DNA from: Labia minor
Lineage: Eukaryota > Arthropoda > Insecta > Dermaptera > Spongiphoridae
NCBI GenBank assembly: GCA_963082975.1
Contig: OY720346.1
Span: forward strand, 21,880,720-21,944,719
Reading direction: 5' to 3'
Length of the DNA stretch: 64,000 nucleotides
Shown here: in pieces, positions 46,538-59,662 of the stretch
Position numbering within the stretch: the first letter of the stretch is position 1
Layout of the letters: every line of letters begins with the position of its first letter
Notes under the pieces: generated by a model
The model's input: only the letters and a program-made list of their open reading frames with translations
Told to the model about the DNA's origin: nothing
Database searches by the model: none
Translations under genes and position numbers: made by a program

Positions 46538-47747
46538 TTAACTGATATATAAGAGTTTTATTATCTTTAATTTCTTCACATTAATTAACTATTGAATAAT
46601 TATATTTCACCTCTAATCTATTTTCATTCATTAGAAACAATAAAAAAAATTTTGTTTTGAATAATTTTTTTACTAATTCTTTCAAATCCTAACTACAATA
46701 GTTTTAATGGAAATACCTCCATGATAATTAAAACTATGCATATATAAATTGAGATTTTATAGCGAACGCTTAATAAAATTCTAAATAAGAGATAAACAGA
46801 ATTTTCATCACTAATTCGAAAATAATTATCGTAGGAGGACTGTACTAAAAGTGCAGTAAATATGTATATAAAAGGTAAATACAAATTTTTTTTTTTCTCT
46901 CTTTTAATGTAAATTTCTAAAATTTTATTTTATTTTATTTCTAATTTTTCAATGAAATGGAATCGCATCTATTAAACTGTATATTTATTTATTTATATAT
47001 AGTGTGTTGCGGTTTGGTTAGTAACAGTGAGTAATAATGTAATCCAATTTACATTTGAATTTGAAATCAATTTCCTTGATATGGAATCCTATGAGACACA
47101 TTGAACCAAAACATCCATCTAAACAAACATTTTACATTCCATTAATTCCCCAAAAAAAAAATATTACAACCCTCGTTGTTATCATATTATTCGATACTAA
47201 TCGAATTCCATTCAAATCAACTAATAAGTCTTATATTAATTTTGTTAACGAAAACATAACTTAAGTAATGAATATGCAAAGGAGACGAATTTTTCGATTA
47301 ATGAAACCAGCAAATGGATGGTACGCGTTGCTCCATGTTAGTCAAATTATTCATTATCTGTCTGATTAAAATACTATAAGATATATATTTATTATCAAAC
47401 TATAGAATGGCGATCAATCAAAAGATTTAGATTCATTTGAATATTTCACTACATCATTTTTCCCTTATGAATATATACATTTTCAAATAAATCTTCATTT
47501 TTCTTACATTACAATTGCTAGATGAAATATTTGCCTTTATATTTAATGTCAAGTTTGTCTATTAATTAATTAATAGGAATATTAATTTTTTCTCTCTAGT
47601 TATATAAGCATTTTGGGAATTATTCTATATAAAATTTTATGCGTACTCAGTTTCATTTTCAAAACGATAATGCCTTGATTATTGAATCAAATTAGAATAT
47701 ATACTTGTTGAATTAATATTTACACATAACATGCAACATAGTTTTGT
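46538..47747. other. AT-rich intron, nothing recognised
   Basis: No gene or element ends were identified. Confidence 0.5.
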
Positions 47748-47810
47748 ATAAGGGAAAACATCATGACGTCAGCTGGTAGGCAAGAACCAAGCATGGTTAC
47801 CAATTGTGTA

Positions 47811-48632
47811 AAGGGCGTTTCTTTTAGAGGTATAGGACTTTAAATTGCAATAAAACAACGATGGATTATTCGATTGACATGAATTTTATTTATACGTAAG
47901 ATAATCTTGTGGCATTACATTTTATATATGATTTCTGGCATATGACCGCCACGGCGAATGTTGTCTTCCAAATGGTTGTGGCGTTTGTGGCTTATCCGCA
48001 TAGACCAATGACTTTACATAGCCCCACAGAAAGTAGTCTAGCGGTGTTAAATCACAAGATCTTGGAGGCCAATTTACAGGTCCAAAAGGTGAAATTAGGC
48101 GGTCACCAAACGTGTCTTTCAATAAATCGATTGTGGCACGAGCTGTGTGACATGTTGCGCCGTCTTGTTGGAACCACAGCTCCTGGACATCATGGTTGTT
48201 CAATTCAGGAATGAAAAAGTTAGTAATCATGGCTCTATACCGATCACCATTGACTATTCGGGTCTTCCTAAATGCTACGCTCTACAGTAGCAATAGCTTC
48301 TTCTGTACGTACCGTACAGCGTCTCAGGGGTTGCGAGTTATCAATAATAGTAAACGTGGTGCGAAAACGTTCCATGGTTAATCGAATTAACTGCTCTGAT
48401 GGACGATTTTGTCCACGATAAAATGGACGTATTGCACGATACGTATTCCGCACAGAACCATTATTTTCGAAATAAAATTGCACTATTTTCAAGCGTTGTT
48501 CAGGCGTGAGTCTATTCATGATGAATTGTCAAACCAAACTGAGAATAAATCACTTGACAGCTGTTAAATCGGTCGTTAACTTGAACAGTAATGCCAACTT
48601 AAAGTTCTATAACTCGAAAAAAAAACACCCTT
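47811..48632 (-). mobile_element. Mariner/Tc-like transposon, internally deleted, TA target sites
   Basis: The left end AAGGGCGTTTCTTTTAGAGG pairs with the right end AAGGGTGTTTTTTTTTCGAG (opposite strand). TA lies on both sides (47809-47810, 48633-48634). The insertion point is confirmed by the empty family C copy, which reads through TTGTGTAAAC. Confidence 0.88.
47922..48519 (-). pseudogene. Mariner/Tc-like transposase, central deletion
   Basis: The minus-strand N-terminal frame starts with ATG at 48519 (MNRLTPEQRLKIVQFYFENN) and carries the helix-turn-helix through VRTEEAIATVERSI and a stop. After a short EDPN piece the sequence jumps to NGDRYRAMITNFFIPELNN. It then has WFQQDGATCHTARATIDLL, with the second catalytic aspartate, and NWPPRSCDLTPLDYFLWGYV, with the third acidic residue. 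The block with the first catalytic aspartate is deleted, and the C-terminus breaks after DKPQT. Domain order and spacing match the roughly 345-residue transposase common in insects. Confidence 0.9.
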
Positions 48633-48790
48633 TATAATATAGTTGTGAAAACTGGCAAGGTATTTCGTACTAAATAGTAGTTTAATTGGATCTTAAAAAT
48701 TTTAAAATTAGTCCCTGGTATTGACAATTCTTAATCTTATCAACTTTTCATTGCCAAGATCCTGTCGGCTAGAAATATAAGAGAAAGTAC

Positions 48791-50384
48791 TAGTCTCATT
48801 GTCTTTAAGTTATTTTTAAGAAAATTATATTAGATAATAATTACTTAATTTAATCTATTAAACAATATAAAAAGATAAAAAACGATAATTTGTTAATCTA
48901 CAATATATTAAAAATATTTAATATAATTAGATAAATTTCTTTATAATTAATACATTAAATTATATTTAAAAACAAATTCGTCTATATTTAATTGCATTAT
49001 TTAATTAATTGGAAGTAATATAAGTAATATAAAATATTCGGTTGCTTTATATTTTTTTAAAAAAAAGATATAATACAGTATTCCTATTACATTATTTTCA
49101 AGAAATTCGAAAATATTTTCTACTGGTCAACTATGATATTGGTTTAATTTTTTAATTTTTTTTTTACTGACATCTCTTTGAATGGCTTCAGAATAATTTA
49201 ATTATTTTTATTTATTATTAAACAATATAAAAAGATAAAAAAGGTTGATATTAGATTTGAGAAATAAATTATTTGATTCAGATCTATTCGTTCTGAAAAA
49301 AGATCGAGATTTATTATGAATAAAATTCAGGGTATACTTTAGATATTATTTCATTTCTTAGGATCGTTGAATCTGATTAAAAGATATCTTGAAAAATTGA
49401 AAACTTTGTGTAATCTTTTTTTGAAAAAGAGTGTTATAATGAACATTCAGAGCTTTTTGATTATCTTTTTGATTTCTACGAAATATTTTTATCTTTTAAT
49501 TTATTTTTTTAATAAATGTAAATTATTAAATGAATTTGATATTAATTTGAATATAAGCTATAACAATTTCTGGGATGCGAAATAAGATAAAATTTTGAAT
49601 TTAATTCATCCCTTCTTCCTTCTTTCAAAGTCATTAAAACCCCAATAAATACTCATTAATCCTTTTAGATTTATTTACTTGTTATTTAATTTACCAAATC
49701 CTGTAATTATTGCAAAAAATATGTTTTATAATTTAGATCTTTTAGATCAATTTGCCGCTATTTGATAAAAACCAACATTATTACATTCATTATCACTTCT
49801 GTTTACTTTTATTACATATGTATAATTGATAAATAAATTTTGAAAATTGACATTTTAAAATTTATTTTATAAATTTAACAAACAAAATTTATAAATCTAA
49901 ATTATGAATTGTACCTTGAACTCTCTTCACAAATTATATAGTCTGAATTTCTAATTATAATTTGTATTCCATTTTAAGCTCCCTCATTCTTCAAAATTCA
50001 AAGATTGAAGTTGATTCATTTTAGTTGATGTTACGGTAATGAAAATGTGTGAATTCAAAAAATATTCCATGCAATATATCATTCATTTATATGAGAATTT
50101 TACATTTTGATTTTATCAATTCTCAGAACTTTATTTATTACATTTCACAAAATAGACAGAATTAAATATACAAAATATTGATCTATTTTTATGTATTCGT
50201 ATGTATAATCAAAATTAGCAAGTTATAAAAAAGAATGAATGATAAAAAAAAATTTGAATTTAATTTTATCAGTTACTTTATTGTTTTATCAATAACATTT
50301 TAATATAAAAAGAAAAAGAAAAATCCCCACTTTTTTTAATAGAATCAACGATTATATTTTTTGGAATGTTTTAAATTAGTATAA
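48791..50384. other. AT-rich intron, nothing recognised
   Basis: Low complexity; some open frames are present but their composition is that of AT-rich noise. Confidence 0.5.
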
Positions 50385-51760
50385 ATAAGTTGACCTGTGG
50401 CCAGGTCCGAACCGACCGACGGTTTGAAATAAATTAATTTCCAGCTACAGAAACAATTTCAAATAATTTTAATGTATCTATTAATGTAATAAAAAACAGA
50501 TATAGAACATAAATATTTTTAATTTTATTTTATTTATCTATATATATAAAGGAGAGTGTTTGTATGTATGTATGTATGTAATTTGTTTACTTTTTTGCTG
50601 TCATAGAAACAAACAAAAAAGAAATTCCCAATCAAAGAATTATTATAATATTTCACTTTTTATTTTAAATTCTAATATTCAAATATCATTTCAATTAAAT
50701 AATTTATTCTAAAAAAGTTCTCATTTTAATTAATATAATAAAATATTTAAATCATATTTAACTTAAATTATTTTGTATTTATTCTTTCTATATTTGAATA
50801 CTTCTTTTATTTTAAGGGAGGGAATTAACTATGATCTAAAAAAATTAATAAATGAACTTAATAATAAAAAATCAAATAAATCCATTAATTTAAATTAATA
50901 CTATTAATGAATGTATATATTGTTAATTTATCTTTAGTTTTAATCAATACTTTTATACCGCTGATGACCCTGGGAGATGAGAGTAGATTCAGATTATTCT
51001 TTCCAGCATTTATTGGCCAAAGAAAGATGAGGTCACCGGGGACACTTGGAGAAATGTGGTTGTAGCTGCCAAGAACTTTCGAGTAGATAGATATAACATA
51101 TTCAATAATAATATATATAATTAATTTACTAAATAAATTAAAATATATTTTAAATAATCACACAATAAGAAATGAATGTTTTATGTTATACATTGTTTGA
51201 AACAAAATGGATGAAAACCTTTTACTACTTTCAACCAAATACTATGTACCACTCGGGGGTACAGGGGGCGGAGCCCCCGTCTAGATGTGAAGAGCGACGA
51301 AGGAGCTCTGAGCAGCTAGTAATATATATGTAAGACCAGGCTGGATGACGTCATATAATTTTAAATTAAGAAAAAACTAATAAAGATGATTTTTCTCGAG
51401 GATAAAACCAATACAAAGTGCATGATTTGTGGAGATATGTAAAAAAATCTCCTCATGTGAAATTTGGTGTGAAAATAACCCTTCCCTCCCTATCGTTGAT
51501 CGCTAATACTACCACTTCCGGTTTCCGGATTTGCACCAAAAGTTGATCCATTCATCATACTGATGCATATACCAAATTTCATCAAATTCCGTTGAGCCGT
51601 TCAAGCTGTATACATCACGGACGGAGGGACGGACGGACAGACATCATGCTAAAAATACTTTTTTCTGTTAAGAAAATGCATGATTCGTGGAGATATGTAA
51701 AAATCTCCACATGTGAAATTTGGTGTGAAAACAATACCTCCCTTACTATCGTCGGTCGGT
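50385..51760 (-). mobile_element. Family A Helentron-like repeat split by a Helitron
   Basis: The minus-strand 5' ATIR is at 51760 and the 3' hairpin GACCTGGCCACAGGTC plus AACTTATT at 50385. Without the Helitron (50537-51319) it is a normal copy of about 590 bases. It has one TGACGTCA site. Confidence 0.9.
50537..51319 (+). mobile_element. Helitron, short non-autonomous copy nested in family A
   Basis: It starts TCTATATATATAAAGGAGAG after A (50536) and ends GAGCAGCTAG before T (51320). Near the end are GGGGGC-GGA-GCCCCC (51264-51278) and the AGAGC/GCTCT hairpin (51291-51309). The interior is collinear with 44773-46537 but lacks about 1 kb. It keeps a short LINE RT piece (50970-51085) also present in the long copy. 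Confidence 0.93.
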
Positions 51761-52227
51761 AAAAATTAAATTTATTTTAAACAGTATAGTATTCTCTCTT
51801 TGTGCTCCCAAATAGTTTTTTTTAATTTAGCATAAGGAATATTAAGTTTTCTGATCCAATATCCGAACTATGTTTCATTTAAATACAAAGTGATTATTTA
51901 AAAGAGAGAGGAGTGACCAAAGCCTCTGAACGACATCACTAACCCCTGGGCGAATCGGGACACTGTGTTCCTAGGAAATTCTAGCTAAATGAAATTTACA
52001 AGTTCGTTAAGTATATTGGCTCATCTGGAATATCAACATTTGATCAAGCATTGTTAAGAGAACAAAGGGGAATTGACTAAAACTTTATCTATTCGATTGT
52101 GAAACATCATGGAATGTTTTATTACCTTAGTCTATTGGTGCTTTGTGATTTAATTGTAATTGTTATTTGCATTAAATCACTTAAGAGTGGAGTTATTATT
52201 TTCTAATTAAAAATATGAATTATTTTT
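51761..52227. other. Short unique spacer
   Basis: 51900-52060 has ordinary base composition (for example CACTAACCCCTGGGCGAATC) but no known motif or long frame. Confidence 0.4.
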
Positions 52228-52866
52228 ACCGACCGACGATAGTAAGGGAGGTATTGTTTTCACACCAAATTTCACATGTGGAGATTTTTACATATCTCCA
52301 CGAATCATGCATTTTCTTAACAGAAAAAAGTATTTTTAGCATGATGTCTGTCTGTCCGTCTGTCCGTCCGTATAGATGTGTACAGCCTGAACGGCTCAAC
52401 CGATTTTGATGAAATTTGGTATATTTACTTAATGCATCAGTGGGATGAATTGATCAACTTTTGGTGCAAATCTGGAAACCGGAAGTGGTAGTATTAGCGA
52501 TTGACGATAGGAAGGGAAGGGTTATTTTCACACCAAATTTCACATGAGGAGATTTTTTATATATCACCACGAATCTCATGCACTTTGTATTGGTTTTATC
52601 CTCGAGAAAAATCATATTTATTAGTTTTTTCTTGATTTAAAATTATATGACGTCATCCAGTCATTCATGACGTCACAGCCTGGTCTTGCATATATATTAT
52701 AAATAAAATAAAATTAAAAATGTTTATATTTATTATTTATGTATCCATATCTGTTTTTTATTACATTAATAGATATATTAAAATTATTTGAAATTGTTTC
52801 TGAAGCTGGAAATTAATTTACTTCAAACCGTCGGTCGGTTCGGACCTGGCAACAGGTCAACTTATT
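52228..52866 (+). mobile_element. Family A Helentron-like repeat, full-length copy
   Basis: It runs from ACCGACCGACGATAGTAAGG through the (GTCC)n-like tract and paired TGACGTCA (52648-52655, 52668-52675). It ends with CGTCGGTCGGT, GACCTGGCAACAGGTC (one loop change) and AACTTATT. Confidence 0.92.
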
Positions 52867-54221
52867 TATATTTATGTTTATAAACTATCAATTGCATGAA
52901 TTTAACTGTCTGATGAATATGATTAATAACATGAAGTTAAATTCGATAAGTTTCATGTTTCAAAATTTAAGATAAATGTTAAGTGAAACATAATCTCATC
53001 AATGTAATGTAATGTTAAAGTAACTGATTGGATAAATAGGAGAGTTTAATTTTGGAAAATTGATATTATTCGCTTTTCTATTTAGATTTCTTGAACTTTG
53101 ATAGAAGTTTTTTTTATAAAAATCGAATTTTATTTTATGTTTATAATTGAAAAACGTTTTATTAGACATTTAGACAAGAAGAAAAATAAACGTAATTTTT
53201 TTAATTCAATTATATAAATATTTAAATAATTTAATTTTTTTATTATTCTTTTATTTAGCATTTCATTTTTTTTTATTTTTTTCTAATTTTTATACTTTAT
53301 TTATTATTTATTTCATATTAAATTCTAATATTTATTAAATGAGTAGAATTAAAATATAGTAAAATTTTATAGGTTTATTTCATATTTAATTTCCATTTGA
53401 AAATTTTAATTCTAATATAATTGTTGGGCATTAGTTTATTAAGATTATTTAAAATAGAAAATTCGAATAGTGGTTCTATGTTGATAAAACGTAGGATAGC
53501 TGCTCACACCAAAACTGAACGATCGAATCGATAGGAGTCCCTTTTATTTAGGCAACCTACAAACGCTTCCATATGTAAACCTACAGTTTTTTGTGATTCC
53601 AAGTTGATGTATCTAAATTGCAAAAATTTGGATAGAAAACTTTTCCAATACGTATTTATAGATAAATTTTAAATATTTTCGTTGGTTATTAATATAATTA
53701 TTTTTGACTAATCATGTTATTTAGTATATAAAATATTCGTTTTAAAGAAAAATTATAATATTTCATTTTAAATATACATATATATTTGAATATTGAAATA
53801 ATATTTCTCTATTCAGTTTTATTAAAATTTACAAATTCCAATATTTTTAATGAATAAATTATTTCAGTTAATATTCTTTTTTATTAACATCAACACATAA
53901 TCTTAAAGGATAATTAAAAATAGAAATTAAGAAAACATTACAGTATTACATTTCTAAAATATGCTAAAAAATTATCTTTTAATTAATTTAATAAATAATA
54001 ATTAAATCTTTAAAAATATTAATAATGTTTTTTTTAAGTAATTAAAATGAAAATAACATACTTGAATTTCATCATATTATTTAAAGTTTTTATAACACTT
54101 TTGGTTTTATAAAATAATATTCAGGGGTAGGAAAATAAAAATATATCACAAGATTGAATTAGTATTCTTCAAAATAAATAAAAAATAATAAAGGGTAGAA
54201 TATTTGTAAAGTGTAATTGTT
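52867..54221. other. AT-rich intron, nothing recognised
   Basis: 53465-53640 is slightly less AT-rich and unique. No gene signal. Confidence 0.5.
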
Positions 54222-54827
54222 ACCGACCGACGATAGTAAGGGAGGTATTGTTTTCACACCAAATTTCACATGTGGAGATTTTTACATATCTCCACGAATC
54301 ATGCATTTTCTTAACAGAAAAAAGTATTTTTAGCATGATGTCCGTCTGTCCGTCTGTCCGTCCGTATAGATGTGTACAGCCTGAACGGCTCAACCGATTT
54401 TGATGAAATTTGGTATATTTACTTAATGCATCAGTATGATGAATTGATCAACTTTTGGTGCAAATCCGGAAACCGAAAGTGGTAGTATTATCGATCGGCG
54501 ATAGGAAGGGAAGGGTTATTTTCACACCAAATTTCACATGAGGAGATTTTTTTACATATCTCCACAAATCATGCACTTTGTATTGGTTTTATCCTCGAGA
54601 AAAATCATCTTTATTAGTTTTTTCTTAATTTAAAATTATATGACGTCATCCAGCCTGGTCTTACATATATATTATAAATAAAATAAAATTAAAAATATTT
54701 ATGTTCTATATCTGTTTTTTATTACATTAATAGATACATTAAAATTATTTGAAATTGTTTCTGTAGCTGGAAATTAATTTACTTCAAACCGTCGGTCGGT
54801 TCGGACCTGGCCACAGGTCAACTTATT
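54222..54827 (+). mobile_element. Family A Helentron-like repeat, full-length copy
   Basis: Complete from the 5' ATIR to hairpin GACCTGGCCACAGGTC and AACTTATT. It has a single TGACGTCA, as in the copy at 50385-51760, so these two may form a subfamily lacking the second site. Confidence 0.92.
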
Positions 54828-56302
54828 ATAGAAATATATTTGATATATTTAATTATACAATGCTTATATGAATATCATTTAAATTGATTATTTAAGTAAG
54901 ATACAATAAATTAATTAATTGAATGAGAGTAGCGTCCTCCCGGGACAGATTCCATATTTATCATCTTCTCATTCATTCATAGATTGTATTTTCTATAATA
55001 TATATTATATTACATTTTATTACAAAGTTTTTAAAAACTAGAAAAATTATTTTCATTTTTAAATTTCATAATGTGAGTGCATCAAGCTGGAAAATAATCG
55101 CAAGTCATTTAATTTTGAAGATCTTAAAAAAAAATTTAATATTTTTTAACTTCAAGGAGCGCTCATAAGTTTAAAGTTGTAAAACTTTATATAATTTTTT
55201 CTAAAATCCGCCCCTCTCATACAGCCCCCTGATTTTCTTTATAAAAAAAAATTAAAATTCCTAGTGATTTATTTTATAGATTTAATAAAATAATAATAAA
55301 AAACAAATGGAAATAAATAAATAATAATGTACTTAGCAAAATAATTGAATTATATATTATTTTTAAGGATATTTAGTTTTTTTGTTGCATCTGTATTATA
55401 AGAATATTGAATTATTAATTTATAAATAATGAGATGACTGAATTGTACTTTCATTAAATAATATATAATAATAAATGTCTAGAAGAGAAATTTAAATCAA
55501 GTAAGAAAAAACTCCATTTTTTTCCTATATTAAATTGATACGCCATTAGTTTTATAATACTATAAAAATTACATATTTGTAATTAATTCGAAAAATTAAT
55601 GATTAAAATTATTTTTTTAATGGATTTTTTATATTTGAATCTATATGTGCCACTAAGAAACCAAAGCGATTAACTCCATATATTAACAAACTGAGAAAAT
55701 GAAGCCCAAAGTTAACAGCTTGCAAGGAAATTTAGGGTTATTGATTTCTGAAAAATGTATATTTCATTGCAATATTAAGATTATCAAGTTCATTATTCAA
55801 TTCCTATGTTGCAGATTACATTACATGACATTACATTACTAGCAAAATTTTAAAAATTAGAGTTAATCTGTTTAACGTTTGACTTCTGAGTGGCACATAT
55901 AATAAAAATAAAATTATTAATATATATTTTATTTAACCTTCCCTTCTTTTATTTTACAAGAATAATTAATTAATTTATTTACAATAATTTAATTTTAAAT
56001 TAAATTAGAATACTCTATCTATTAATTTAAATTATGAATATAATAATATTATGTATAAATTTATAAACCAAGAATATCTAATTGAAATAACTTGAAATAA
56101 TTTACTAATAAAATTAATTTCTTTCTTTTTGAATTATATATCAATAATATTGCTAATATCAATATAAATATATAGAATATTTTATATTAAATTGTGTACG
56201 AGTTTCAATTCATATGGATAAAATATTACTTTCTTGCGAATTGTGAAAAGCCACTTAATATATTTCGCCGAAAAACAATAAAATAAAATAAAATAAATTT
56301 TT
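54828..56302. other. AT-rich intron, nothing recognised
   Basis: No conserved frame or repeat end. Confidence 0.5.
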
Positions 56303-56902
56303 TTACTATCTCGCCAGAGATAGTATTGCGATCACGAAAATTTTCGATGTTGAGATTTTGATGTTTTTATACGTTTTGAAGGTTCCTGAATCATTTTCAC
56401 TAAGGTTGAGAAAAATGTCTCTGTGTGTGTGTGTGTGTATGTATGTAGACAAGATTACGCAAAAACGGTTTGGGCTAGAATGATGAAATTTGGTACATGG
56501 ACATTATTCAAAATTCATAGTTTTCTATCAACTTTTGAGAAATGTAGCTCAACCGGAAGAGGGTCATTACCTACAACGTTTTGATTTTTTTTCCTCTAAA
56601 GTGACCGTAAAAATAAAAATATATGTTTGATAATTTTTCACATGATTAATAATTGTATAAAACTGCTATATATAGAATTTCAGCTTGATTGAATTGCTGA
56701 AAGTACCAGAATTAATTTTTTAACACTGCAAATCTCACGCGCCAACACGTGCCATGGTGCCATCAATAAAAAGCCAAACATGCGCTGGTTTAATATTTAT
56801 TATTTATAATTTATAATTAATTAAATTTAATTTAAATATAATATATTATGCTATTTAATCCAATTCAAATTGCGAGATAGTCGAGTGGAGACACTCCAGC
56901 TT
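56303..56902 (+). mobile_element. Family B Helentron-like repeat, full-length copy
   Basis: It starts TTACTATCTCGCCAGAGATA, has a GTGTGTGTG tract and the CGCAAAAACGGTTTGGGC block. It ends with 3' ATIR GCGAGATAGT, hairpin GAGTGGAGACACTC and CAGCTTATTT. Best reference copy of the family here. Confidence 0.92.
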
Positions 56903-57734
56903 ATTTTAGTATCGATTCAAGTTGGAGTACATTGATAAACAATTAATAGGTAATTTTTTTAATTTAATAGTTTTTTGTTTATATATATGATTAAATTGAA
57001 AATGCTTTATTCATTAATCATATGTGAAAATTAAATATTTGGAGTCTCAAATTTATAAAATCAGCGCTTTTCTGTATCATTTTAATGTCTACTACAAGTT
57101 TTAGAGAAACTAAATTCAAGTGTTCAATTTAAATTATGAAATTTCATGTTCACATCTTGATTTACTTAAATACCATAAAAATAATCCAATATTTCTTAAT
57201 GAAACCATACCATTATGATAAAATATAGACTTTCGGATTTTTATATTATATTTATTTACAAGTTGGGTTCCTAATCAAGTACTAAAGGTGGATGTTTATG
57301 ACTAAATGTGGATGTTTATTAATTAAACATAAATAAATACTTTTTTAATAACACTTTTAATTAAGAGAAAAATACTATATTACCGTTAAATCAAATTTAG
57401 AATTCATTTCATATTATATATTAAAAATGTGATTGGTAACTTTTTTATTTTATAAAAAGTTTTTATATTATAATTTTAATTTGGTTAGAGAAATTATAGC
57501 GTCGAATATATCGCTTTTAGTTTATTTTAGAGGGTGAGAGATATTTGCCAATGATTCCGTATTTTTTTTTACCTAAGAAAATAGATTTTCATTTATTTAT
57601 ACAATTATTATTACTCCTACAATTATCCTTTACCAAACTATTTTATCAACTACTAAATAAACTTGAATATTTGCTATGCTAATGCTATATTGATTTTAGA
57701 TATAAAGTTGAGAATATTTATTATTTATTGAAAA
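56903..57734. other. AT-rich intron, nothing recognised
   Basis: No gene or repeat boundary. Confidence 0.5.
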
Positions 57735-58278
57735 TCATTCCTGAATCATTAGGTTGAGAAAAATGTCTGTGTGTGTATGTGTGTATGTGTGTTTATGTAG
57801 ACAAGATTACGCAAAAACGGTTTGAGCTAGAATAATTAAATTTGGTATAAGGGAATTATTCAATATTCGTAGTTTTCTATCAATTTTTGAGAAATGTAGC
57901 TCAACCGGAAGATGGTCATTACCTACAACGTTTTGATTTTTTTACTAACACTCCAGAGATAGTATTGCGATCACGAAAATTTTCGATGTTGAGATTTTGA
58001 TGTTTTTATACGTTTTGAAGGTTCCTGAATCATTTTCACTAAGGTTGAGAAAAATGTCTCTGTGTTGGGTGTGTCGCTGAAAGTACCAGAATTACTTTTT
58101 TAACACTGCAAATCTCAACACGTGACGTGGTGCTATCAACAAAGAGCCAAACATGCGCTGGTTTAGTAAATATTATTTATTAATTTTAATTTATAATTTA
58201 TAATTAATTAAATTTAATTTAAATATAATATATGTGTTAATTAATCCAATTCAAATTGCGAGTTAGTCGAGTGGAGAC
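57735..58278 (+). mobile_element. Family B, two partial copies joined
   Basis: The first part (57735-57940) runs from ATTCCTGAATCATTAGGTTG through the CGGTTTGAGCTAGAATAATT block. A second 5' end then starts at 57941 (TTTACTAACACTCCAGAGAT). It skips from the microsatellite directly to TCGCTGAAAGTACCAGAATT and finishes with the complete 3' end. This looks like recombination between copies. Confidence 0.8.
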
Positions 58279-59662
58279 ACTCCAGCTTATTTTGATAGTA
58301 TTATCAATATCGATTGTTTCAGTCATATATTTTATTTAATATTCAAGAAAGGTTTTGTAGATTTCTTAAACTTACAAATCTAAATTCATTCACAAGAACA
58401 CTAAGGACGAAAATTTTTTTAAATCATCCAAGATTATTATATATTATTATTTTATATTATTTATTATTTTTTTTATAATTTTTGTTAAAATCATAGTAGC
58501 GACTAGGGCAAGAAAAACTCCTCTACCTCCATCCACTCTACTGCCAATAATTTAATAAAATGTTATCCACAAATTCAGTTTTTCTTTTAATCAGCGTTCA
58601 AATCTAAATTATTTAGAAATTAGATAGAGTTATAATTAAAATAAATTTCAAATTTATATATTATTCTATAATAATATAGAATTTTTAATGTATATGGATT
58701 TGAATAACTGATAAGTCTTTATTAATTTTATTTCTAATTTTTTATAACAAATTTTACTTAAAACATGTTCTAGACCGTTTATTTTATTTGTAAACGTATT
58801 GTAAACGTATATGTCAGATTTTGTTATTCATTATAAACAAATTTAATTCATATACAAATAATTAAATTCTCAGAGAAGATTTATTTATAAATTACACCAA
58901 TCTTAAGAATTCTAAAAATATTTTACCTTTTTATATTTATTTAAATATCAAATTTCTTAAGGATAATTGAAAAAGAGATCAGAAACTGTAAAAATAACCC
59001 ATAAAGTATGTATTTTAATGTCTATTATGTAGAATGGAAAAAGTATTTTATTTGATATACATAAAATGTAAATTATTATTTATTACATCATAATCTCAAC
59101 ATTTTTTTTGCATTTATTACCCTTATCGATAATTTTTTCAATGTCTATCATTTTTTTCCTCAAATATTCCATTTTTCTTTATAATTTTATTCAAATGGTT
59201 TCTTATATTTTTTTTTTTGGCAACGAACTTTTATTTTCTATGAGCGTTCCGTAAAAGTTTTTCCGAGAGCCTTTTCATTCATTTTTGTTGACTCATTTCC
59301 ATAGCTGCTGCTTTTAATCCTCCTCCTCTTTGAAAGGTAATTCATTTCTCTTCCCTCAATATTTTATGAACAAAAATTAAATATTTGAAATAATCTTTTA
59401 AGTAAAATTTCTGTTTCGTCGAAAACTAGTCCTTAAGCCTAATTCTCGTGCTTCAGTTTTAAACCCTTTTTTTGTTTACTGTAAAATAAATGTTTGGAGA
59501 AGGATTAAATATGAATAGGTATTATTAAATAATTATACTCAATTTGGGGTGTATATTGAAGAATTTATTAGCCCCAAGAAGGGAGAAAACCTTAGTATAA
59601 CTAAGGAAAAAACTCCCTGAAGATTATTCCGTTGATGAAAGCTATATGCATACGTAAAGGAG
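58279..59662. other. AT-rich intron, nothing recognised
   Basis: No gene. 59220-59340 is less AT-rich and contains splice-like sites, but no convincing coding frame. Confidence 0.45.

Larger units (their letters stand above)
47748..48790 (+). repeat. Family C interspersed repeat, split by a mariner/Tc-like element
   Basis: GGGAAAACATCATGACGTCA through CAATTGTGTA precedes the insert, and TTTAATTGGATCTTAA through AGTCCCTGGTATTGA follows it. Both parts are collinear with the uninterrupted copy at 4467-4720. Confidence 0.65.

Noticed and set aside
59280-59340. Possible next dioxygenase exon between CCATAG and GAAAGGTAA
   Set aside because: The phase required by the 38261 donor gives an early stop, and the peptide has none of the expected motifs.
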